This document shows, piece by piece, positions 17,887 through 28,173 of a DNA stretch of 64,000 nucleotides. The stretch spans positions 62,001 through 126,000 of the forward strand of contig CALLMF010000002.1 of the NCBI GenBank assembly GCA_938006335.1. The letters run 5' to 3'. The notes beneath the pieces are model-generated. The model was not told the DNA's origin and did not search any database. It was given only the letters and a program-made list of their open reading frames with translations. Both the position numbers and the translations under genes were made by a program. Positions within the stretch are counted from its first letter, which is position 1. The number at the start of each line of letters is the position of its first letter. The DNA comes from an uncultured Granulosicoccaceae bacterium (GTDB taxonomy: Bacteria > Pseudomonadota > Gammaproteobacteria > Granulosicoccales > Granulosicoccaceae).

Positions 17887-18792
17887 TCAGCGAAACAGCA
17901 GTGTGGGTAGTCGACACGCGCGTACGACCTGCGTCGTCGTGGAACCGATGATGAAATTTCGTATGCGCGAGTGGCCGTAGGCACCCATGATCAGGAGATC
18001 GATTTCGCGGCGCTGTGCCTCGGCGGTGATGAGTGATTCTGGCTGCCCGTCGGTATGCGAGGCGTGTACGGTGAAGCCTTCGTCGCGCAACAGGGTTGCG
18101 GCACCTTCAAGCTGGCGTTGACGGGTCACATCGGCGGCCCCGACAGAGAGCAGGTGGCACTCGAGGTCGTTGTAGTGCGGCCGTGCAGCGAGGAAGTCAA
18201 CGGCCTTGAGTGCGCTTTTACCGCCGTCAAAAGCGAGCATGACGCGCTTGGGGGTCGTGAACGCGCGCGACGCTACCAGCAGGGGTTTGCGTGTCGCGCG
18301 GATGGCGCTCTCGAGGTTGGCGCCCAACAAGGGAGAATCGGCACTGGATGCTTCGCCGCGTTTTCCCATGACCAGCAAGTCAGCGTCGTCCTCGATTTCC
18401 TGCAGGGTTTCCACGACCTCGCCGTGGCGAAGACGCGTCGTCGCGTCGGGGATACCGTCTGCGGTCAATCGGGATTCAGCGTCGACCAGAATGGCACGAC
18501 CGCGGTGTTGTGCGAGGCGCGCTTTCTGCGCGTCCAGTTCGGCAAGCTCCGATAACAGGGCAGTGCGTGCACCGAGGCCGATGCTGCCGGACAGATTGGT
18601 CGGTTCCCCGCCGAGGCTCTTGCGACTGATCAGGTGCACGATCTGCACGGCGCTTCCGGCCCGCCGGGACACCCAGGCGGCGTGGTCGCACACGCTTTCG
18701 GAATAGTGTGAGCCATCGACCAGCGCCACAATGCGGTGACGTTCGCTGCTGGTCGTCGACTGCCCACCCGTGCCCTGTGCTTGTGTGCTCAT
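17887..18792 (-). CDS. Tandem universal stress protein (UspA)
   Basis: 301 aa comprising two Usp domains (~10-155 and ~165-300). The second carries the ATP-binding-type GAYGHSRIRNFIIGSTT motif; the first has a shorter 'MGKRGEA' version. Cytoplasmic. It begins at ATG 18792, directly after the SulP stop (TGA-TTG-ATG), so it is cotranscribed with the anion transporter. A Usp protein paired with SulP suggests a regulatory or accessory role in anion uptake, but this is inference. Confidence 0.88.
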   Translation of the reverse strand: MSTQAQGTGGQSTTSSERHRIVALVDGSHYSESVCDHAAWVSRRAGSAVQIVHLISRKSLGGEPTNLSGSIGLGARTALLSELAELDAQKARLAQHRGRAILVDAESRLTADGIPDATTRLRHGEVVETLQEIEDDADLLVMGKRGEASSADSPLLGANLESAIRATRKPLLVASRAFTTPKRVMLAFDGGKSALKAVDFLAARPHYNDLECHLLSVGAADVTRQRQLEGAATLLRDEGFTVHASHTDGQPESLITAEAQRREIDLLIMGAYGHSRIRNFIIGSTTTQVVRACRLPTLLFR

Positions 18793-18795
18793 CAA

Positions 18796-20286
18796 TCAAT
18801 GCTCCGTGAGGCGGTCGAGGGCGTCCGGTTGGTCGAAGGTGCCAAGCTTGTCAACGATCGTCTCGCTGGCCTCGTTGAGGCCGATGATATCGACGTTGGC
18901 GCCCTCACGACGGAACTTCAGCACCACCATGTCGAGGGCCTGCACGCTGGAGATATCCCAGATATGCGCGCGGGATACATCGATCACCACATTTTCGAGG
19001 GCTTCGCGAAAATCGAAAGATGCGGTGAATGCGTCGCTCGAGGCAAAGAACAGCTGGCCTTCGACCACATAGGTACGCGTCCTGCCGTCGTCTGACAGGT
19101 GTGATTTGACACGAAAAATCTGAGCGATCTTCCAGGCGAAGAAGATGCCCGAGAACAGCACGCCCGTGAGCACCCCCAACGCCAGATTGTGCGTGAACAC
19201 CACCACGATCACGGTTGCCAGCATCACGATGGACGAGCTTCTCGGGTGTTCGCGCAGGTTCAGGATCGAGGACCAGCTGAACGTACCGATCGACACCATG
19301 ATCATGATGGCGACCAGGGCCGCCATGGGAATACGGCCCACCCAATCGCCGAGAAACACGATCATCAGCAGCAGGAAGATGCCGGCCACGAAGGTCGACA
19401 GGCGGCCGCGGCCGCCGGATTTAATGTTGATGATCGACTGCCCGATCATCGCGCAGCCGGCCATGCCGCCGATGAAGCCGGTGCAGAAGTTGGCGATACC
19501 CTGACCAACGCACTCGCGGTTGCGGTCGCTCTTGGTGTCGGTGAGTTCGTCAACGATCGACGCGGTCATCAACGATTCGAGCAGGCCCACCGCCGCAACC
19601 CCTGCCGAGTAGGGGAAGATGATCAGCAGTGTCTCGAGCGTAAGCGGAATGTCGGGCAGCAGGAACATCGGCAGCGAATCAGGCAGCTCGCCCATGTCGC
19701 TGACCGTGCGCAGGTCCAGTCCGAGTAGCAGCGAAATCGTGGTCAGTACCAGAATGCAGATCAACGGGGATGGCACCGCCCGGGTAATGCGCGGAAAGCC
19801 GTAGATGATCCCGAGGCCCGCGGCCACCATCACGTACGTCAACGGCGGTACTCCCACCAGCTCGGGGAGTTGTGCCATGAAGATCAATATTGCCAGCGCG
19901 TTGACGAACCCGGTGATCACCGAGCGGGATACAAAGCGCATGACGCTGCCAAGCTTGAGCAAGCCGGCGATGATCTGCAGCACGCCTGCCAGGATGGTGG
20001 CGGCGAGCAGGTACTGCAGGCCGTGGTCCTTGACCAGGGTGACCATGAGCACCGCGGTGGCCGCTGTGGCCGCGGAGATCATGCCGGGTCGTCCCCCGGT
20101 GATCGCGACGATGACCGCAATGGAAAACGAGGCATACAGACCTACCTTCGGGTCGACGCCGGCGATGATCGAGAAGGCGATCGCTTCCGGAATGAGCGCC
20201 AGGGCGACCACCAGTCCCGCCAGAATGTCGCCACGGACATTGCCCAGCCAGTCGTTTCGGGTGCCGGCGATTGCCGTGGATATCAT
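18796..20286 (-). CDS. SulP-family anion transporter with C-terminal STAS domain
   Basis: A 496-aa inner-membrane protein: about 10-12 membrane segments (residues ~15-390) including IPEAIAFSIIAGVDPKVGLY and the GFIGGMAGCAMIGQSII segment, followed by a STAS domain (~400-490). SulP carriers move sulfate, bicarbonate or other anions. The GMAGCAMIGQS region and the pairing with UspA recall the BicA-like bicarbonate branch, but the substrate is not provable here. It is divergent from the DEAD-box helicase gene. ATG 20286 is preceded by CAGGA. Confidence 0.88.
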   Translation of the reverse strand: MISTAIAGTRNDWLGNVRGDILAGLVVALALIPEAIAFSIIAGVDPKVGLYASFSIAVIVAITGGRPGMISAATAATAVLMVTLVKDHGLQYLLAATILAGVLQIIAGLLKLGSVMRFVSRSVITGFVNALAILIFMAQLPELVGVPPLTYVMVAAGLGIIYGFPRITRAVPSPLICILVLTTISLLLGLDLRTVSDMGELPDSLPMFLLPDIPLTLETLLIIFPYSAGVAAVGLLESLMTASIVDELTDTKSDRNRECVGQGIANFCTGFIGGMAGCAMIGQSIINIKSGGRGRLSTFVAGIFLLLMIVFLGDWVGRIPMAALVAIMIMVSIGTFSWSSILNLREHPRSSSIVMLATVIVVVFTHNLALGVLTGVLFSGIFFAWKIAQIFRVKSHLSDDGRTRTYVVEGQLFFASSDAFTASFDFREALENVVIDVSRAHIWDISSVQALDMVVLKFRREGANVDIIGLNEASETIVDKLGTFDQPDALDRLTEH

Positions 20287-20590
20287 GCTGAGGTCCTGAT
20301 GCGGGCTGTTGGGGAATAAACGGTCGGCCGCAAGGGTAGTCTTGTCTGGCCCGCAACGTGCGTCACGACGCTTGTTCGGTGGTGGCGTATACTACTGACA
20401 TTGCCGGAGGGCGCAGGTTTGCGCGCCGGTACGACCCATCCCCTGGTTCAGCCTCTGCAGTGCCCTTGCGGCGTCTGTGGGTCCGCGTTTCATGGTGATG
20501 GTACTGAACCCCGAACAGGGGCCGCTTGGCGCATGAGCGCTTGAGCTATGAACATCCGGTGATCCACACCGCACTGAGCTACACAACCCA
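20287..20590. other. 304-bp divergent regulatory gap (sulP / DEAD-box helicase)
   Basis: No convincing gene was found. On the plus strand a near-consensus -10 hexamer TATACT lies at 20388-20393 without a good -35. If it is used, the helicase mRNA would have a leader of about 190 nt. Within it, CCCC-GAACA-GGGG can form a short hairpin. The helicase has no ATG: an in-frame stop at 20549-20551 and the TTG at 20591 define its start. Confidence 0.4.
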
Positions 20591-21943
<1,353 letters not shown>

Positions 21944-22010
21944 CCGGTTGACGGTCCTTTCATCCATCGGTCATTGGCGATCAACATCGCCACTCATGAC
22001 GGAGTAAGTA

Positions 22011-23039
22011 ATGCAGAACGACCCGGAAGACAAGGTCACACAAGGCGCAGACGCGGTAGGTAGCGGCGATGCGGGGACCGATGGCGTTGAGCCAATGGCT
22101 GCTGCAGCTCCAAAACGTACGCGTAAACCACGTGCCAAGAAAGAGCCCAAGGTTGCTGCGACAGCGTCCCCCGACGCTGCCGACGGCCCGGACGCCAGCG
22201 AGGCGGCGGCTCAAGACGCGCCCAAGACGCCACCCAAGCGGGCCACTACCCGAAGGGCGCCGCGCAAGGCTGCACAGAATGTCGAAGACGCGTCGACCGA
22301 GGTGCATGAAGAACCCATGACCCCAGCTGAGCCAGCAACGGCTGCCGCCGCGGCACCGGAAGGCGACGCCACAGCCGAGTCTGGCGGCGAGGGCAACCAA
22401 AGCGCTGCCGCCGACGCCAACGAGGAGCAGCCCCGTGAGCGGCCGCAGCGTCGCAAGCGCCCGGTCTACGGCGACGACGACTATGAAGAGCCAGGCGACG
22501 ATCGTGGCAACCGGCTACCGCCAGGTATGCGCCATGCCCTTGATGCCGACGAGGAAATCGAGGGCTACTTCGATGTCGATGTGGTTGAGGACGAGTCCTA
22601 CGGCAACGTCGTCAACATCAACAACCGCTTTCCGTCAGACAGCAACCTGCTGCCGAGCGAGCAACCGGCAGGTGGCCGTCGCCGCCGACAGAACGCCAAC
22701 AACCGCAATAACACCCCACGACGTGGCGCTGCCGCAGGTGGCGGACGCCACCGCCCACAGGGATCAGGCCGTCGACGTCAGGGTGGTGCGCCACGCCCCG
22801 CCGGGCAAGGCCAGCCAGGGCAGGGGGCACAAGGCAATCGTGCGCGTCGCGGGCGTAACCGCAATCCGAATGCTCAGGCAGGAGGGGCACAGGCAGGCGG
22901 ACAAGGTGGCGGCCAGGGGGGCGCGGCCTCCGGCGAGGCCGGTGCGGGCAATGCCTCGGGCGGACCGCGGCGCAATAATCGGAATCGTCGCAACCGTCAG
23001 CAGCGCAGTGGCGGCGGTGAAGGGTCTTCAGAGGGCTAG
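22011..23039 (+). CDS. Disordered charged/RG-rich protein, function unknown
   Basis: A 342-aa low-complexity protein. An N-terminal ~120-residue part mixes Ala/Glu/Asp with basic patches (KRTRKPRAKKEPK). A middle acidic part follows (~150-200: DDDYEEPGDD, DADEEIEGYFDVDVVEDE). The C-terminal ~120 residues are rich in Arg, Gly, Asn and Gln (RRRRQNANNRNN, RRNNRNRRNRQQR). No signal peptide or membrane segment is visible. It starts at ATG 22011 with GGAG upstream and follows the DEAD-box gene by 67 bp. The composition suggests an RNA-binding, possibly condensate-forming partner. I cannot name a family. The central YGNVVNINNRFPSDSN stretch is the least repetitive part and may hold a conserved motif. 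Confidence 0.75.
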   Translation: MQNDPEDKVTQGADAVGSGDAGTDGVEPMAAAAPKRTRKPRAKKEPKVAATASPDAADGPDASEAAAQDAPKTPPKRATTRRAPRKAAQNVEDASTEVHEEPMTPAEPATAAAAAPEGDATAESGGEGNQSAAADANEEQPRERPQRRKRPVYGDDDYEEPGDDRGNRLPPGMRHALDADEEIEGYFDVDVVEDESYGNVVNINNRFPSDSNLLPSEQPAGGRRRRQNANNRNNTPRRGAAAGGGRHRPQGSGRRRQGGAPRPAGQGQPGQGAQGNRARRGRNRNPNAQAGGAQAGGQGGGQGGAASGEAGAGNASGGPRRNNRNRRNRQQRSGGGEGSSEG

Positions 23040-23115
23040 GCGGTTGGCTTGAATGTCCACGTTCATGATGAAGAGCGTGACGGCAATTCTGTACCGCTCG
23101 AGCGCATGAGCGTGA

Positions 23116-23152
23116 TGCCAATCACTGGCATACTTCATTGGCAGCCGCCAAT
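23116..23152. promoter_or_regulatory. Overlapping TGCCA/TGGCA inverted repeats before the sugar epimerase gene
   Basis: TGCCAAT (23116-23122) and ATTGGCA (23137-23143) are perfect inverted arms. TGCCA-N5-TGGCA is nested inside, and a further GCCAAT follows at 23147-23152. The cluster lies 17-53 bp before ATG 23169, where an operator would sit. No regulator gene is adjacent. Confidence 0.35.
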
Positions 23153-23168
23153 CGAGAGGAGTAGAACC

Positions 23169-24017
23169 ATGAAAATCGGGTTTTGCATGCTTTTATGGAC
23201 AACATCAGTCAGCGAAGAACACTACCCGATTCTTGAAGATCTGAAGGCGACGGGCTACGACGGTGTCGAGGTTCCCGTGTTTGGCGGAGTGCCGGAGGAC
23301 TACGTCAAAATTGGGAAAATGCTCGATGAATTGGAATTACAGAGAACCGCCATATCGGTTATCCCCTCGCTAGACAAAAACCCGTTGTCTGGCGATCCAG
23401 ACACCCGTCAGGCGTCGGTCGATTATCTGAACTGGGTAGTCGATTGTGCTGCTGCCTTGGGTGCAACGACAATTGCTGGACCATTGCACCAGACACTTGG
23501 AGAATTCTCTGGCAGCGCGCCAACAGCAGACGAATTTGATCGTGCGCGACACGTGCACACGCGCGTTGGCGATCATGCCCGCAACTCAGGTGTCACTATT
23601 GCGCTCGAGGCGATCAATCGATTCGAGTCGTACTTTGCGAACACGATGTCTCAGCTTGACGACTACGTTGAATCTGTTGGTCATCCAGCCATCAAGACGA
23701 TGTACGACACCTTTCACGCCAACCTGGAAGAAGCCGATCCTGTTGCCGCATTCTCCAAGCACAAGGACAATGTGGTGCATGTGCACATATCCGAAAACGA
23801 TCGCGGAGTACCGGGGCGTGGTCATGTGCCATGGCAAGACACCTTCACGGCACTGAAGTCTTCAGGCTACGATCAATGGCTGACCATAGAGTCATTCGGA
23901 CGCGCCTTGCCCGAACTTGCTGCGGCAACGCGCGTATGGAGGGACTTTGCCGAGAGCGCGGAAGCGGTATACCGTGAAGGCTACCAAACGATCAGAAATG
24001 GCTGGGATCAGGCGTAA
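23169..24017 (+). CDS. Ketose 3-epimerase (D-tagatose/D-psicose 3-epimerase-like) TIM-barrel protein
   Basis: 282 aa. The four metal ligands of the D-tagatose 3-epimerase family are recognisable: E147 (LEAINRFESY), D180 (MYDTFHANLEE), H206 (HVHISEN) and E241 (IESFGR), plus R217 in RGVPGRGHVPW. It should interconvert ketohexoses at C3; the true substrate may differ. ATG 23169 follows an excellent ribosome-binding site (GAGAGGAG). The longer track start (23049) has no support. The gene looks less GC-rich than its neighbours (for example AAAATCGGGTTTTGC near the start), consistent with acquisition. It stands alone, with no sugar transporter or regulator beside it. Confidence 0.85.
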   Translation: MKIGFCMLLWTTSVSEEHYPILEDLKATGYDGVEVPVFGGVPEDYVKIGKMLDELELQRTAISVIPSLDKNPLSGDPDTRQASVDYLNWVVDCAAALGATTIAGPLHQTLGEFSGSAPTADEFDRARHVHTRVGDHARNSGVTIALEAINRFESYFANTMSQLDDYVESVGHPAIKTMYDTFHANLEEADPVAAFSKHKDNVVHVHISENDRGVPGRGHVPWQDTFTALKSSGYDQWLTIESFGRALPELAAATRVWRDFAESAEAVYREGYQTIRNGWDQA

Positions 24018-24111
24018 TACGGTGTTCGACTGTTAACGCGACAAGCGTTCACGCACGGAAGCAGGGCCCGCCGCCCGAGCAGCCAACCCTCATCCATGGC
24101 CCAGCCCGCAC

Positions 24112-25770
24112 TTACATGTTCGGGTAATTCGGCCCGCCGCCGCCTTCCGGCACCACCCAGGTGATGTTCTGGCTCGGGTCCTTGATATCGCAGGTCTTGC
24201 AGTGAATGCAGTTCTGCGAGTTGATCTTGAACTCCGGTTGGCCATCGCTCTCGACCACCTCGTACACACCTACCGGGCAGTAGCGCTGCGCGGGCTCGAG
24301 GTAGGCGGGAAGGTTCACGGTGATGGGCACGGAGGGGTCAGTGAGCTTGAGGTGCACCGGCTGCCCGTCCTCATGGTTGGTGTTCGACAGGAACACCGAC
24401 GACGGTTTGTCGAAGGTCAGCATGCCGTCAGGCTTCGGGTACTGTGGCGGGCGACAGGCATCCGCGCGCTTCATGGTGGCGTGATCGGGCGTGTCATCCC
24501 GGAAGTTGAACGGCAGGCGTCCACCAAAGAAGTTCTGGTCGATGTAGTTGTAGGCGCCACCGAAGTACATGCCGAACTTGTGCATGGCCGGGCCCCAGTT
24601 CTTCGAGGTCTTCAGCTCCTGGCCGGCCCAGCTGTCCAGGAAGGCGGTGTCGTACTCGTCAAGCGTGCGCTCGATATCGTCTGCCGCCAGCGCGGCAGCA
24701 ATGGTCTCCGCGGCGACCATGCCTGATTTCATCGCGGTGTGCGTGCCCTTGATCTTTGCAAAGTTCAGGGTGCCGGCATCGCAGCCCACCAGCAACGCGC
24801 CGGGCATGCTCATCTTCGGCAGTGAATTGAGTCCGCCCTTGACGATGGCGCGCGCGCCATAGCACACGCGTTCGCCACCCTCGAGCACGCTGGCAATCCT
24901 GGGGTGGGTCTTGAAGCGCTGGAACTCGTCGAAGGTGCTGAGGTGGGGGTTGTCGTAGTTGAGGTCGATGATCAGACCGACAACGACCTGATTGTCCTCA
25001 AGGTGGTAGAGGAAGGCACCGCCTGTGGTGCCGGTTTCCGACAAGGGCCAACCTGCGCCGTGTACCACCACTCCCGGCTCGTGATGCTCCGGCTTGACCT
25101 GCCAGAGTTCCTTCAGGCCGATGCCATAGTGCTGTGGCGAGCGGCCCTCGTCCAGACTGAAGCGCGCAATCATCTCCTTGCCGAGATGGCCGCGACAGCC
25201 TTCGGAGAACACGGTCACCTTGGCGTGCAGCTCCATGCCGGGCTCGTGGCTGTCCTTGGGGTTGCCATCGACGTCGAGACCCATGTCGCCGGTCGCAACT
25301 CCCTTGACGCGTCCGTCCTCGTGGTAGAGCACTTCCGCAGCCGCAAAGCCCGGGAACACTTCTACACCCAGCGCTTCGGCGCGTTCAGCCAGCCAACGGG
25401 TGAGATTGCCAACGCTCGCCACGAAGTTGCCATCGTTGTGCATGGTCCTGGGTGATGCCCAGCCGGGCATGTTGACGGACTTGTCTGCCCCGGTGAAAAA
25501 CAGGATTTCATCGCGCGTGACCGCTGTCTTCAACGGCGCGTTGTCGTCCTCGCGCCAGTCCGGAAACAGCTCGTCGATCGCGCGGGGTTCCACCACTGCG
25601 CCGGACAGGATGTGCGCACCAATTTCCGATCCTTTCTCGAGGACCACGACACTGATCTCGTTGCCAGCGTCGGTGGCGCACTGCATCAAGCGGCAGGCTG
25701 TGGCGAGACCCGCCGGGCCACCGCCGACGATGACCACGTCGAATTCCATTGACTCGCGCTCGGTACTCAT
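24112..25770 (-). CDS. Electron transfer flavoprotein-ubiquinone oxidoreductase
   Basis: 552 aa, the normal ETF-QO length. An N-terminal FAD site (VVIVGGGPAGLATACRL) is followed by the family body (GCDAGTLNFAKIKGTHTAMKSG) and a C-terminal 4Fe-4S domain with cysteines in RYCPVGVY and CIHCKTCDIKDPSQNI. It passes electrons from reduced ETF to the quinone pool at the inner membrane, linking the beta-oxidation enzymes and EtfAB in this window to respiration. The start is ATG 25770. A perfect TATAAT lies on the minus strand about 45 bp upstream. Confidence 0.96.
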   Translation of the reverse strand: MSTERESMEFDVVIVGGGPAGLATACRLMQCATDAGNEISVVVLEKGSEIGAHILSGAVVEPRAIDELFPDWREDDNAPLKTAVTRDEILFFTGADKSVNMPGWASPRTMHNDGNFVASVGNLTRWLAERAEALGVEVFPGFAAAEVLYHEDGRVKGVATGDMGLDVDGNPKDSHEPGMELHAKVTVFSEGCRGHLGKEMIARFSLDEGRSPQHYGIGLKELWQVKPEHHEPGVVVHGAGWPLSETGTTGGAFLYHLEDNQVVVGLIIDLNYDNPHLSTFDEFQRFKTHPRIASVLEGGERVCYGARAIVKGGLNSLPKMSMPGALLVGCDAGTLNFAKIKGTHTAMKSGMVAAETIAAALAADDIERTLDEYDTAFLDSWAGQELKTSKNWGPAMHKFGMYFGGAYNYIDQNFFGGRLPFNFRDDTPDHATMKRADACRPPQYPKPDGMLTFDKPSSVFLSNTNHEDGQPVHLKLTDPSVPITVNLPAYLEPAQRYCPVGVYEVVESDGQPEFKINSQNCIHCKTCDIKDPSQNITWVVPEGGGGPNYPNM

Positions 25771-25814
25771 GACTTTCTGGCCCTTGAGGATGATGTGGGT
25801 TCTGACACGAGTCG

Positions 25815-25843
25815 ATTATACGGGCAGCGTAGCCGTACAATGG
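25815..25843 (-). promoter_or_regulatory. Sigma70 promoter candidate for ETF-QO
   Basis: On the minus strand a perfect TATAAT (25815-25820) is preceded at 17-bp spacing only by a weak CCATTG; TTGTAC is present at 14 bp. The predicted leader to ATG 25770 is about 38 nt. Confidence 0.45.
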
Positions 25844-25929
25844 TCGGTTCCAGTGGTCCTTTGCGCAAGCATAGTGGGGCCAGATTCCGACCGTGGCTTC
25901 CCGGCGATTCCGGGTGTGATCCTGCGAAC

Positions 25930-28173
25930 GTGCACCCCGACAACAGTCTGTTCCCCTATGCCAATTGCGCCCGAGGCCTCGAGTCGCTGCTGCGCGACGA
26001 GCTCCTCGCCCTCGGTATTCCCGGTGTACAGACGCTCGGGTCCGGTGTGCGCTTTGATGGCGGTCTGGAGTCGGCTTATCGCGTCTGCGTGCATTCGCAC
26101 ATTGCCAACCGCGTCCTGTGGCCGGTTCATCAGGGCATGGCGGATACGCCAGAGTCGCTGTATTCCCTGGTGCGGGAAGTGGACTGGTCGCAGCACCTCG
26201 GTCAGGACGGCTCGCTGGCGGTCGATTTTTTCAGCGCGCAGTCAGCGATTACCCACACCCAGTTTGGTGCCTTGAAGGTCAAGGACGCGGTGGTCGACCA
26301 GTTTCGCGAAGCGTCGGGAGTGCGTCCGGATGTGGACCGCAACACGCCTGACGTGCGCCTGAATGTCTACGTCCATCGCGACAAGGCCCGGCTTGCCATC
26401 GATCTGTCGGGAAGCAGTTTGCATCGTCGGGGCTACCGTACGGGCGGAGGACCTGCACCGCTGAAAGAGACGCTGGCGGCAGCCTTGCTGTGTGCAGCAG
26501 GGTGGCCCGAACGTGCGGCGCGTGGAGAGCCCTTTGCCGACCCGATGTGCGGCTCCGGGACCCTGGTGATCGAGGCCGCGTGCATGGCGGCATCGCGTGC
26601 GCCCGGGCTGGGCCGGGACTACTTCGGTTTTCTTCGTTGGCGCGGGCACGACGCCGCGCTCTGGACACGAATCGAACAGGATGCCCGGGCCGCGATTCGG
26701 CCGGTGGTCGCCCCCATACGCGGATCCGATCAGAGCTCGATGGCGGTCAAGCTGGCCCGAGAGGGGCTGGCGGCTACCGGTGTCGAGGGCGATGTCGCGA
26801 TAGAGCAGCGCGAACTGTCACGCGGAACCGAACAGATCAGCGGATCGACAGGCTTGCTGCTCAGCAATCCGCCGTGGGGTGAGCGGCTACAGGCTGGGGC
26901 CGACACTTACCGGGCTATCGGCCAGGCCCTGTCGCTGCAGTATGCCGGCTGGGATTGCGGGGTGTTTGCTGCGAGTCGTTCGCCTCTTGCTGCCTTGGGG
27001 TTGCCACTCAAGGGGTGTCTTGATGTCGTCAATGGTGGTGTGGATTGTCAGTTGTCGATCGGAAGAATCCCTGCTCGACGACGAGCCATCACAGGCGGCC
27101 AGGTATCGCACGGCAGCGACGTCGGTCAGATCGCGGACTCAATGGAGGATCGTGCGCCTGGGATAACCACTCCTGGGATCGATATTCAGGCCTTCGTCAA
27201 TCGGGTGGGCAAGAATCTGTCTGCCTCTCGTGGCTGGCGGAAACAGCAAGGCATCCGTGCGCATCGCGCATACGATGCAGACCTGCCCGAGTTTGCTGTC
27301 GCCATCGATTGTTTTGATTGCGGTGAAGAGGGTCTGGAGCGGCACCTTGTGGTGCAGGAGTACGCACCGCCTCGTTCGGTGAACAGCGCCGTCGCAGCTC
27401 AACGGCTTGACGCCATCATGCACGCGCTGCCAGAGGTGCTGCAGGTTGAGCCGCAAAACGTCCATCTGAAGACACGTGAGCGTCAGCGCGGCACGCAGCA
27501 GTATCAGCGTCACACCGAAGTGCGGCACGACGAGCGCGACAGTGCATCGATCGTTCGGTATCTGCACGAGCGCGATATCGTCCACGAGCTGAACTTCTCG
27601 GACTATCTCGATGTGGGCGTTTTTCTCGACCACCGGCGTGTGCGTCAGCATGTGCGCGATGTGTTTGCCGCAAAACAGGGTGGACATTTTCTGAATCTTT
27701 TCGCCTACACCGCTACTGCAAGCGTGGCTGCAGCCGTGGGTGGCGCGGACAGCAGCTTGTCAGTTGATCTGTCGAAACGGTATTGCGAATGGGCGCAGCG
27801 CAATCTTGCACTCAACGGCGTCAGCGCCGAACGTCACCTGGTGCAAAGGGCAGATGTACTCGCGTGGCTGGATGAGCCAAGACGTTCCGCAGACGTCATT
27901 TTATTGGACCCACCCACGCATTCGAATTCCACTTCAATGGATCGCGACTGGGATGTTCAGACGGATCATGCTGCCACCATTGATGCCTGTGTGGACTCAC
28001 TGACTCCGGATGGTGTACTCATGTTCAGCAACAATTTTCGTGGTTTCAAACTTGACCCCACGCTGGCAGAGCGTCACGACATTGAAGACCGCTCCAAGTG
28101 GTCGCTTAGCCGGGATTTCAAGCGCAACACGCGCATTCATCGTTGCTGGTTCATCAAGAGGAGATCTGCATGA
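25930..28173 (+). CDS. rlmL: Bifunctional 23S rRNA guanine methyltransferase RlmK/RlmL
   Basis: About 747 aa, near the 702 aa of the E. coli fusion that makes m2G2445 (RlmL) and m7G2069 (RlmK). In order: a THUMP region starting at NSLFPYANCARGLESLL, the RlmL Rossmann methyltransferase (FADPMCGSGTLVIEA; catalytic LLSNPPWGERL), and the C-terminal RlmK methyltransferase (FLNLFAYTATASVAAA; ILLDPPTHSNS). The start is uncertain. GTG 25930 aligns with the E. coli start; ATG 25840 and GTG 25795 (the track start) would add 30 or 45 residues. The 3' end overlaps sohB (ATGA). Confidence 0.93.
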   Translation: MHPDNSLFPYANCARGLESLLRDELLALGIPGVQTLGSGVRFDGGLESAYRVCVHSHIANRVLWPVHQGMADTPESLYSLVREVDWSQHLGQDGSLAVDFFSAQSAITHTQFGALKVKDAVVDQFREASGVRPDVDRNTPDVRLNVYVHRDKARLAIDLSGSSLHRRGYRTGGGPAPLKETLAAALLCAAGWPERAARGEPFADPMCGSGTLVIEAACMAASRAPGLGRDYFGFLRWRGHDAALWTRIEQDARAAIRPVVAPIRGSDQSSMAVKLAREGLAATGVEGDVAIEQRELSRGTEQISGSTGLLLSNPPWGERLQAGADTYRAIGQALSLQYAGWDCGVFAASRSPLAALGLPLKGCLDVVNGGVDCQLSIGRIPARRRAITGGQVSHGSDVGQIADSMEDRAPGITTPGIDIQAFVNRVGKNLSASRGWRKQQGIRAHRAYDADLPEFAVAIDCFDCGEEGLERHLVVQEYAPPRSVNSAVAAQRLDAIMHALPEVLQVEPQNVHLKTRERQRGTQQYQRHTEVRHDERDSASIVRYLHERDIVHELNFSDYLDVGVFLDHRRVRQHVRDVFAAKQGGHFLNLFAYTATASVAAAVGGADSSLSVDLSKRYCEWAQRNLALNGVSAERHLVQRADVLAWLDEPRRSADVILLDPPTHSNSTSMDRDWDVQTDHAATIDACVDSLTPDGVLMFSNNFRGFKLDPTLAERHDIEDRSKWSLSRDFKRNTRIHRCWFIKRRSA

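Noticed and set aside
17862-17984. Extended N-terminus of the MFS transporter
   Set aside because: The extension would overlap the UspA gene by almost 100 bp and encodes a basic, Cys-containing stretch not found at the start of MFS proteins.
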